Source: Echinococcus granulosus
Lineage: Eukaryota > Platyhelminthes > Cestoda > Cyclophyllidea > Taeniidae
Assembly (NCBI RefSeq): GCF_000524195.1
Contig: NW_020170417.1
Location: forward strand, 623,418-687,417
Direction of reading: 5' to 3'
Length of the DNA: 64,000 nt
Part shown: piece by piece, positions 26,920 to 37,819 of the stretch
How the letters are laid out: the number at the start of each line of letters is the position of its first letter
How positions within the stretch are numbered: position 1 is the first letter of the stretch
The notes under the pieces: generated by a model
Told to the model about the DNA's origin: nothing
The model's input: only the letters and a program-made list of their open reading frames with translations
The model's database searches: none
Made by a program: the position numbers and the translations under genes

Positions 26920-29900
26920 TCACAGCGTCCTCCTAGAGGCCCTTCTCCTACCTCCAGCTCTTCCCGAAGTCACTCCCGCCCCAACAGAAGCAGACGTCGC
27001 GTTTGCGGCCGACATCCTCGTGGAGGGTCGATTCGCCACCGCTGCCAGCCGGGCTCTCTTCACGGCCAGCCGTGAAAGTGCTCCGCCTGCTGTTCCCACT
27101 CCAGACGCATCGCCACTGGTAGAAGAGGAGGTGGATATTGCTGAAGACGATGACCAGACGGCCTTCTGGGGTGTCATAGAGGTCGTTCGCCGCTTCCGTA
27201 GCTGTCGCCCGCCACTGCCGACAGAAGCATTTGCCTCTCCCACAAGACGCTGCAACATACCCTGCTCTTTCAACTCTTTTAAAAAGGCTCGGATGAAGGG
27301 TTCGTAGTTGTGGATTCGTCGCGCTGCGTCCACTCGATATGCCTGCCGTTTCGACTCCTCTTCTGCTAGAGCCGCAGAACAGGCACGCGCTTGCGCCTCT
27401 ATACCCGCCAACAGTTGACTGAGGTTCTCTGTAGTTAGAAACGCCGTGGTTGTTGTCGTCGCTATTGAGGAATCATCTCTATTCAAAACTATTCCCGTGG
27501 AACGCGTATTGGCGAGTGAATGTGAAGCAAGAGTGTCCCGTTTTGTAGACGAACGAGTAGAATACTTGGAAACGGGACTAGAGGACTCTTTAACAATGCT
27601 CCTACGACGAGTGATGACCCCTTCCGTAATATCATCCGAGAGGGCGTTATTATTTGTGGCACAGATATCTCCTTCAGTGAGATCAATGCAAATTGACGTG
27701 GGAGAGGAGACCGAGCTGCCAATTTCGCGGAGGTTTGATCTGCGTGCGGCGGCACCGGTGATAGGGGCGAGGGGGGCGGAGCGTTTCAAGGGTTTTGATT
27801 GTCCCACGGCGGCCGCTGCCGCTGCAGCAGCCCGACTGGCCGCCCGAGTGACTGGACGGTCGTCTGCTTCCGCTTCACCTTCCAGTGGGTCGAGAGACCA
27901 CTCTCCCGCATCCTCTGCGTCCACTTCCACCTCCATTGCCTTCACCTCCGCCTCTGAATCTGGCTCTGTCTCCACTGGCTCCTCTTCCATAGTCCTCACG
28001 GCACCGTTCACTTCGACGCTGTGTGGTTCCAGAGAGCCATTATGCTCCAGCTTGATAGCTACGGCAGTAGCGTTACTGTTAGTCAGCTGCTGAATGGTCT
28101 TCTCGAGGATCGAGCGGTTCTTCTCTAGATTGTCTAGACGCGAAGTCAGAGCTAGACGGCGATCCGGCACCACTGCCATCAAATTGTAGCGTACTTCTTG
28201 CTACAAAATTGTAAGAAATCTCTTCAATCTTTTTCAGATTTAACATAATATCAACCATAGCTTAACAATTGTAGGTTGAAATAAAAAAAGAACAGAGGCA
28301 ATTAGCTCACGTTCATACCTGCCTCCAGGGTAGATAGCTTTTAGCGTTATTAACTCTGATAAGGCAAGATTTGTAATTAAGGTAATGACGAATCTGACTT
28401 CTAGTCGAAAAGCTCATTGAAACAAATCAGATAAGAAACACTTTGGCACTGAACCAAGAAGCAGAATAGTTTAATTTGCCAGCAAAAACAGGGTTGCCAG
28501 CTTAACAAACCCGGCAACCTTATTCACAGATTGCCAAACAACGAGGAGAAATCGTTTTGTGTGTAACAGTCAGGTTCATTCTTTGGGCCAATTTACGAGT
28601 CTAGTCCATGCAAGATGCTTCGCTATCATAGGCTACTCAAATAGCATCACCATGTCATCCAGGTTCAATTAAATGGCTAGTAATGTTGGAGATGATATCT
28701 CAGTTGTGCATCTCCTATCTTTCGAGGTTAGATCTCCAGTTCATGTAGTCAAGTAATACCCTTTTAACCGCATCTTAAATTATATAAGCCCTTCAATTTT
28801 TACACCTGGTTGAACGTATGATCCTCCAGCCACGTCAGAAGCCTCTCGGGCCTTCTGTGAGTAAATAACAAGCCCTCTTCCATAGTGGCACGGTCTATTA
28901 CAACTTGGAGACACACTGCAACCAGCCTCCAAGCTTTCATGCCAATCATGGACTTGCGAATTCCGCGACGGCTTTCAAAACAGTTTGAGCGCCGCAGTTC
29001 CACATCAATGGTGACAGTGACCTTCAAAAGTGTCAAGAGTGAAATCAGATACTCATTACACCAAAAAATACCATTGACAGGACAATAATGATTCAAATTT
29101 GCAAGGTAGACGAATTTTAGCCCCCCTAGTTGCAAAAGTAGATAGTCTAGACTAGCCACTATCGTTTTTGCCTACCAACAAATCAAATGACTTCTTTCAA
29201 TAAGTAGCTTGGAGATTTTGTTTGAACAAGGACTATCACTGGCTGCCAAATCTTTTTCAGTGATGTTTGAATTCACAAGAAATCGGTTGCAAAGTACAAA
29301 CGGTAGGTGTTGCATGCCTTAGTGTTTTTCGAAACTTCCCACGTTTGTGTTTAAGTCATTAATGGTTTTATTACTGAGCTAGATTCGTAGGGCCGCCATT
29401 ACAGTCAAATGGCGCTCGTTTCGCTGCCGCTGCCGTTGTTTGTCTCTAAGGCTGGTCGTTCATCTGGCTAGCCACGACGAACCCGTCACGACGCGGTTCC
29501 CCACTTGTTTTACTGCGTGGTGTCACTGCTCTGCCGCTGAACCCGACGGTACTAAAAGTGACAGCGACCCCACGCACATACATTCCTATCATCAGAGTCT
29601 GATCAAAGAAACAATTTTAAATGAAAAAGGAGGTCAAATTGATAAACACAAGCACTTCATAATAAAAAAGTGAGTGGAGTGGCGATGATATTTCGAAGGT
29701 GCTTCGACGCCTATGGAGTGAAAAACGTGAAAACGAAAAGAGGCTGTATGCAAGTCGATGACGCAACCAAGGAAGCTCCCGCGACTTTTGTCTGTGAGAA
29801 TCAAAGAACTACGGAAAATCCTACAATCCTTTACTCCCTACAGAAATTGCCATTGCTATTTACAGTCTAGCAGGACATCCTCCCACAACAACGCACAAGT

Positions 29901-32900
29901 TGCCCACCAATTTACCTTTTAAATAACTATTTTTACTCAAAAAAGAGAAAGCCCACCTTCACATTTACCTCCGCCTACCTCCATTACTACCTTATTCTTA
30001 CTTATCAAAACCCCTCAACTCTTCACATGATTACCTAGTGCTAATGCAAAGAAAAGGTCACCCTCATCACCTAGAGAAATACATCACCGTTCTCAGCCTC
30101 AAGCGCCTCATCAGGTTTTCTCACAACTAATTACTGCTACAAGCAACGATGTGAGAATAAGCAGATGACCATACCCCTGGCAAGACCAATTAAGGGGACG
30201 CCCTCTCTACCGATTCACCTCACTAATCCAAGTTAAGGCTGCTCCCGCAAGTACAGGGTTTGAGGAGTACTTGCATGCCCTCCAATTATACCTCTTTGGA
30301 TCGCGCAGCCAGATTTCAGCCGTAATTTTTATCCAGTCTCGCCCAAGAATACGAACAAATCCCAGTGAAAAGGTGAGTCTACGGACCACCGCACACACAC
30401 AAAGCAAGCAGTCTCCTGGGTGAGTAGTGGGTGCATCATCTGGGGGTAAAAAACATTACAACACAAAGCCAAACAAAAGCACAAACCCATTCCTCACCAC
30501 AAGTTCGGTAGTCAGTCGCTCAGTTGAAGGTCAGCAAGTCATCAAGTCGGCAAATATCCTAATGTGTGCTGCACCTTTTACGGTCCCTGTGGAGGAAGTG
30601 AAGAACAGATTGACAGTCCGCCGGGCCTATCGTCACCTGATGTTAATACACCTGGGGCGAACCCGTTTGCCTAGCTGCTTCCTCCACGACTTTCCCATCC
30701 TATTTGCAGACAAATGATTGTCTCGACACTTACGTTGAGCATGAATGACAGTTGTGCCTTGAAATCCCAGTCTTCATTTATCTTTATATGCCAACAGCGA
30801 CACGTGATTCCGCATTACTTTCATGAAGTGATCCTTAGACGGTGCGTTCTCCTGCCACACCTTCCATAAGTGCTATGCAAAAAGTTGGCAAGACGCCCTT
30901 ACAGGTGTGAAATCAAGTTTGACCCGGGACGTAAAGCAGACAAGTTTGCACCACAAGTGTCGGGATTGGAACGAAAGAACGGGGAGCATAGTGGAGGGCA
31001 TAGCGCAGACTAGCGCACTGGCAAACTGACACGAACTCGATGTTTTGTAACGCATGAATATGAACAAAGACAATGAATTTCACAGGTCTCTGGAGGTTGC
31101 CTCAGGTCATTGCAGCAAGGTAAAATTGGAAATCAACCTAACTCATTTGATCACTCGGTATTTGTGAGGTAGTTTTAAACCAGGATTTAACACCCACCAC
31201 ACGAATCTCAGCTGCACGACTTCCGGCTATTCCTAAATTGTGCAATAAACCTACCTCCAAGTTTGCATAGTATGACAGAGAAATAACAATGTATCAGGAC
31301 TGGAATTGCCGGTTAGAAGAGGACTTCTCGAGTTGTCAACTGTGTGTTCATTTCATTCGACTCAGTCACAGTCAATTCAGCGCTACTTCTGCAGTATATC
31401 AATGTAAAAAAATGTCAGTTGAATGTCAAGCCTCCAAATTCGTACTTGCGGAAATCCACTTGACACCTCGCAATGTCTGGAAAACCAGAGTGCTTCTCTA
31501 ATCAGCTGAAGTGATGTGCTTGTGAGCGGAAATGACTACTGGCTTTTGAAACCTCTCCATGTTACAGGCATTGCACATTCCCAGTTATCACTAAAAGAGT
31601 AATTTTCTATCCACTCAATTTGGAAGCCTCACTGTCTACATCCTTAATTCATTTAACAGAATCCACTCAACTCAGTCGATTTATCTCAGTATCAAGCGTT
31701 GCCACTGTTAGTTGAAGGTGTATATATTGCTTTCGGTTAAGTTGCTGATATGTTTGACACATCTCCAAGATCAAGATCATTCACTAGTGTAGAAGTTCTC
31801 AAGCCGCTGACGTACTGTCGTACTTATTCCATCAGCCTCATCATTAATAGATGGTTGGAAGATACAAAATAGGAATTTTTGACTGAGTAGCAATCACTTT
31901 TACATCAAAAAGTCAGTTAAATTTACCATTCATTCGTCAAAATGTTCTTTTAATTTAATTGGTGTCGATCGCAAGCTAAATCTCAACCTTCTGGGTCACA
32001 GAAACGTAATATTTCGCATATGAGGGAACAAGAACTAGGGAGCAAAAGGTGACCAGCACTTTTTTACCCTCTGAAAAAATAAAATACCTCTCTAGTTGAC
32101 CAACTTGACACATTTAAGAGGGGGGATTGGTAAAATTTACACTTCTACAATTTGATTTTACATACGAGACACATTCCCAGTCGTCAGGGCAGACACGAGG
32201 TTACTTATGCATTAGTCTTATTCGTGAAAACAATAATGTTGGAAGGAAATCGCATCAAGGCTCTTCCATGTGTATCCCTCCTCTTCCAACTATCTACATT
32301 CTTTATCGCCCTGCCAATATACTTCGAGTAGTGGAGTGGTGTGCTGGAGATATTCGGTAATTTCAAAGCTAGCGCTACAGAACCCTTTCAAGCCATCCAA
32401 AGTGGTCTCCCCTGTGTCAGAGCTGCGTCATCAGCAATGCTGTAATCGTCTACTGGGACAGAATCGCTGAAGCTACAGACTATCATATCATTTGGTCACC
32501 GTGAAGGAATCAACTTATCACCCTGATTTGCGCATTCATTTTATACGGTAGAGCGTGAATGCTGAAAATAATAATGTGCGTTTAAGTATTCGCTCCCAAC
32601 CTCTCGCTAAAAGCGTCAACAAACCTACTGTACCGCTCTTTCCATTACACATCGCCGTCAGCCAAACAAACATTTAGTTGCCTGACATTTTAATCTATCT
32701 GCATTGCTTCGTTTTAACCGATGTTAACTCAAAAACAGGGTTAAACAGATAACCTAGTCACACAAAGGTTTCAAAACATTCAAGAGTCAGATAAAAGGAT
32801 TCAACAATGAATAAATATCACGCGTAAACCCACTACAATGCAATTGTGAATTCACACCTACCAACGAACCTACGATGGAAAATAACACATTATCGAACGG

Positions 32901-34905
32901 CATATTAGACATTTCCCTACCCACCTAACACCGAAAAGCATCCAAAGCCGACCTTAGCACCTTCGGTAGGTGAAGCGGTGGAGCCACATCAGAAAACAGG
33001 TTTCTGACAGAACCGATGATCTTCCTACTCAACCATTATGGGGGGAGGAGGAGGAGGACCGTGGATACAAGTCCACCAGAACACACTTCAACCTATCAAA
33101 GAAAGCGACACTATTTCCGAGTCAGCTTTCGTTTCCAACGTTGTTTAGCCCTGATTTGTTGATACTTTTTCGGCACTTAGAGGAGTGGACAAAGTTCATC
33201 AATCACCCTGCTGCACTGCAACACATCGCAGTGACAAATCGCACCAACAAGGGTGTTCAAAGGCATCGCAGAGTACGTGGCAATTAAAAATAAAAAAGAA
33301 GCGTTTTTTCCCCACTTTTCACAAAAAATAAGGAACCCACTCACCCACACACGCATGCGCATGAATTGCCAGTTGAAACAAATTTAATTGCTTAGGGGAA
33401 TAAGAAAAAAAAACATTCTCAAAAAGCTCAAATTTACTTAGCAAGGAATAACATAGTAAGACATAGGAAGAAAATAGTGGAGCGCACCGATTACCGGGAA
33501 TTCGACTGCTACACCGAAACTTATAACAACAGATCGAAAGAAAACAGCTTTTGAAGGATCTCAAATATTGATGCTAACTGGCTCCTGATTCTTTGAAAGA
33601 AGTGGCTTCATCACAGCCGGGACAGAGGAAGGCAGTCAAGTAGGAGTAAAGAAAGCGCGCCTCAAATACGCGTTTTTAAATCTACCCACGTAAATAAACT
33701 AAAAACGCCTTAAAAAAAAACTGAAAACTCACATCACGCATCCGCTGCTTCAGCAGATCCAAGCACTGTCGGGTCCAGCCAACATGCGCGATGGGATCCT
33801 CCAGAGGGCCATGATTAATTGGCTCCTGTTTCAAGCCATCCAACTCGTAGAGGAAGCGTCCCACAGGCAGGAAGCAGACAAAGTGGAATGTGTCCCCAGC
33901 TCCCACTCCAACTCCCCCACCAATACCACAACTAACTCCCACCGCCTCCTCCCCAGCAACCGTTTCACCACCACCGCCACCACCATTCTCGCCCTCTGAC
34001 AGCGCGGCTCGCTGCGCCGCCTCAACAGCGCACTGAACGACGCGAGCCGAGGTGATCTCATCGCAGGCCGGCGGGAGGCAGGGCGGTGAGTGGGAAGTCT
34101 GTTGACGCGCATGTCGATTGTGTGCCTCCATGAGAGGCGGCATGAAACCAATAGCAAGACCTCGGAGACTCGGTGGAAGAGGCTGGGTGGCACGACGGAA
34201 TTCTCGGAGAAGGGGACCGAGATCCACGCTCTGGTGCGAGGTGTTCATGAGGATAGAGAGAAGGGAGTGCGTGGCGCAAGAGTTTGGCACCACCTGGTGC
34301 GCAAAAAAGATCTCTTCGGAGTCGCCTGGGTCCACTTCGGGCTTCAATTTTCGGCGCTCTGAAGAGGTAGAGGGGGGACGACCGCCGTTGTTGAGACCTT
34401 GATGGAGGGAGGTGGCCGATGTAGAGATTTCACCGAGTGTGGGGTTGTTAGAGGCGAGAGGCGTATCAGCGCCAGTAGAGGAAGCTTGTGATGCATTAAG
34501 CGAAGCTCCACCTCCACGCGAACTTCGTCGGGAGTTGTGCTAAGCAGATGGGTAGCGATATATTGAATTGGGAACAACTATGAGCAAGAATTTAGAGCGC
34601 AGAAGCAGCAGTAGAGAAAATGATGCAATTTATGACCTTCAAAATATAAAATAATCCGAAGTCACAGCCATACAGACAGTAAAATAAGCATGGGGAAAAA
34701 TAGGGAGAGAGATATGGGGGTGACCCACCTTTTTCTCGTTCTGCTGCCAGCGGAAAAGGAAAATGAAACCAAAGACAGGATCGGAGGGGACCTTCGAGAG
34801 CTCGTAAATCTCATCAACTTGGACGCCCGTCACACCCAGATCTTCCACAAGGAGGGTGAACAGGCCAGGATCGCTCTCCAGTTCAAGCCACTCCTCTTGA
34901 CCCAT
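26920..34905 (-). CDS. BAP1: BAP1/Calypso-type ubiquitin carboxyl-terminal hydrolase
   Basis: Exons: 34905-34729, 34539-33733, 28200-26920 (stop TGA), 754 residues against 729 in human. The N terminus ([38 protein letters not shown]) opens a peptidase C12 UCH domain. The catalytic set is present: Gln141 and Cys147 in [14 protein letters not shown], His278 in DTFHFV, Asp293 in YELDGLK. The third exon starts with [10 protein letters not shown], has an acidic then basic low-complexity middle, and ends with the ULD signature [26 protein letters not shown] and a basic tail. In flies and mammals this enzyme, with ASX/ASXL, removes ubiquitin from histone H2A (PR-DUB). Oddities are a linker of about 60 residues after exon 1 and a Gly-rich loop of about 55 extra residues between Cys and His. 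The start ATG gives [12 protein letters not shown], one residue longer than human. Intron 2 is 5.5 kb. Confidence 0.95.
28800..29159 (-). other. Unrecognised 119-codon open frame in BAP1 intron 2
   Basis: A continuous minus-strand frame inside the large BAP1 intron. It has a hydrophobic stretch in its first half and a charged C-terminal end. No splice continuation into BAP1 is needed, because the flanking exons join in phase with homology intact. It may be a relic of a retroposed gene or a chance frame; I assign no function. Confidence 0.15.
30300..31080 (+). repeat. Dispersed repeat family R1, copy D in BAP1 intron 2
   Basis: Matches copy C over most of its length in the same orientation: TCGCGCAG near the left edge, the ACCACCGCACACACACA block, AGCAAGCAGTCT, CCCATTCCTCACCACAAGTT, TGATGTTAATAC, GCTTCCTCCACGACTTTCCC, and AAGTGCTATGCAAAAAG near the right. 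It is non-coding and antisense to the BAP1 transcript. Confidence 0.6.
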
Positions 34906-37819
34906 ACCAAACCTAATTAGAAAAAACAACGAAAACGAACTCATTTAAAACTTCTCTAAAATTCGGAAGATATGTTGTTAGTCCAGTATGTTTAACGAGA
35001 AGAGTGGAAAGGATGGCAGCGACAGTGCTACTTTGCAGGATTCATTAAATTCGAAATATCCGATAACTACATATATTTTCACCATCAACAAACACCCCAT
35101 AAGGTCGTTACTGTAACCAAAAACAAAATTTTCAAATTCATTTAGACCTAAGATGTCGAAACACGAGTGACTATGCCACTGAGAAATTCTGTAATAGTAG
35201 AAAAAGAGAAGTGGAAACAACGAGTCAATCAGGCCCTACAAGCACGAGTAAAAAAATATCTCTCGTATAACCTGTACCAAATAACTAAAAAAGCATGACC
35301 ATACTATATCGCAATGATAAACATGAGTGTGAAAAGAAATGAATATAGGTAAACAGTGAGACGTGCACCGCGAGGTAGAAACCACAACAAGAAAGCACAT
35401 TTATAGTCATACTCGAAATAAGTTTACGCATAATTAAGGTTACAAAGGCAAACTTACTGAAACTTATCTGAGGGATAAGCCTAGCCGCAAACAGCAACAA
35501 ATAAGCCAGGCCAGATTTGAGCGCAGCGGGAATGGGTTAACTTATATAAAACCTTCCTAATTCAATAGAGGAAGCTGTGTGGTACAAAATATCGAAAAAA
35601 TTGTTGCCATCTTTTGCTCAATTAAGACTGCAAAAATCAGAAGATCACTTTGCTCCTATAACTGCTAACTCAGGGTTTAAAATCATAAGCCAAATAAAAA
35701 TCAAAATGCAGTTTGTCACCTCCTCTTGACCCAAATTTTAAAAAAAGAGAAATTATCTTATGCAGTGTCAAAGGCTTTTCTACGTGATTACTGTTTCTGC
35801 ACTGCTTCTTCCTTTGACAAATTGGATTCTAAATGTTAATGGGAGAAATTATGTCAGCAATGTTGGGAAGGCAGGACATACTATTTTTGATGCAAATAAG
35901 AAGCACTACCTTTAATTTGTGCCTCTTCCCTTTTCCTGATTGCAAAATCTTAACTAAATACTTAAAAGAGCATGCACTATTAACGGCCAGAAAAGCCGGT
36001 TGGCTACTAGCATGGACTGTAGGCCACGTCGTGGGGTGGAGGTCCGATCCACCCAGACTCGGGAACCCAGTTAGCGAAACCAGCAGTAAACTACCGCAAA
36101 TAACCCATACTTGGGAGACCGATGCAGTTAGAACCACAGGATTCTCCTATACCCCAATCCAACTGTTAGAATTTACTTCAACTGTCTTCTACCTGTCCCA
36201 TAACACGACTTGAACATTCCCGCAGGCTTTAACCTGTGACGTTCTCTGCATCTTAAGCACAGGCACAACTTGGATACATAACACCTTGCCATAAATCTTC
36301 CCGCTGGAATTTAAATGCTTTTATTCGGACTGTCGTGATTCGGTTCTACCTTAGAAGAAATCGCCATGGTGTAATCCATGAATTGCGGGAAAAACTTCGT
36401 GCTAAAGGATTTTAAGTCAGGCGCCACCGAAAACTTTTACTATATACTCACTTTTCAATTAGGCTGCTCATGCTTGTCGATCTTGATGATACGTCTAAAG
36501 ATTAAAAAAAGGCTGCTCCAAATGTGATCATGAGGTTGGTAAGTATGAATTAATGTATTCATGATAGGCATAAGTGTGGATGTACGCATATGATAAAGAG
36601 ATTTTGAAAGAATTAGTTAGCAGAGGCAGTAAAAATTCAATTTTTCCATGCATCTTTAATCACGATTGACAGCATTAACAATCTAAATGTGTGGAAGAAA
36701 TTTTGAGCAGTAGATGGGAAGCAAAAAAATCATTATCTACCACCCGCAACTAAAAAGAGTCAACATTGTGCCTAAATCAGAATTAAGAGTCTTAAATGGA
36801 AATCGTCCAACAAAATGTGTACCTAGATATACTTCGCATTAGTCTAGTTTCTTCCAGTAGCATTAGGAGTTAAAGAATTTACCTTTTTGTAGAGCAATTG
36901 AAATAGCTCTGTTTAAAGCTCTCCTATGTTTTCTGATCAACTGGGAATTCGCACTGCTTTGGCTTTAAAACAACTTTTGTTTATCCGCACCAGATGCATG
37001 TAACCAAATATTCGCCAAGTTCCCCCAATTCTCTTTAACGTCATTGATCTAAACAAGCTTGTCACTGCGTTTTTGTAAAATTTTTACTAACACGAAGTTA
37101 ACTTAGGCGATTTTCTTTTGTTCTTGGACAAAAGCCGATGAATCACACACCGAAACTCTCATGTCAAGTTTTAGTGCGAATTTAATTATTTCTCTAACAG
37201 ATTTTTAAAGTTTATAGCAACTTAGGTGGATTCATACGAAATTTGTCGCCTAATACTTCGTTTTTGACTAAAAAAATGTCTTTCATTAAAGTTGTTGAAT
37301 TTAATTGCGCGTGCTACAAACCTCGCTCCTTGTGTTCACTTTCTTCTGCGCACTTTGCAAGTTGGATTTCCCATTCATGCCATTTTTATTCAGTTTATGA
37401 TGTTTGTAAAGGTTTTCATACTTTACACATAACATATTTGGCATATCTCTTCCCTTAGCGAGTTATCCTAGGTGTTTTTTGGACACAAGCTGGTAAGACC
37501 TTTTTCATTCTTGTATAATGTATTTCTTGCTATCACAAATATGTTTCCCACTTTTTTTGCATTATTCTTTTACTGACTGCCCTCATATCCCGCTGTGCAT
37601 TCCTCTGCTCTGATTTTTGTCAGTGTGTTTGATACTTCTGCGACGTTTAGATTAGCCTAGTTATTCATTCTAGCATATATGAAACTCAAACATTTGTGCA
37701 GAAACGCTGCATCAATATATGCAGCGTAAACGGCATATCCTTTCACTTCTAGGTGACACTCCGGCGTCATTACTTAAATTACTAAATACCCTGCCCTTAT
37801 AACCTCCTTTAGACTAAAG
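34906..37819. other. Divergent intergenic region between BAP1 and MRPL11
   Basis: BAP1 (minus) and MRPL11 (plus) are transcribed away from this 2.9-kb region, so it should contain both promoters. A pyrimidine-rich AG lies just upstream of the BAP1 ATG on the minus strand (around 34911-34920) and could be a 5' UTR or trans-splice acceptor. Around 36000-36100 a GC-richer block (GGGTGGAGGTCCGATCCACCC) resembles one near 46910-46940 (GGGATGGAGGTCTAATCCC) and may be a mobile-element remnant. Nothing coding was recognised. Confidence 0.4.

Noticed and set aside
27446..28093. 215-codon plus-strand frame overlapping the third BAP1 exon
   Set aside because: It is the antisense shadow of the low-complexity part of BAP1.
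36000..36095. tRNA-like words (GGTCCGATCC) in the BAP1/MRPL11 spacer
   Set aside because: No cloverleaf arms or A/B box pair could be laid out around it.
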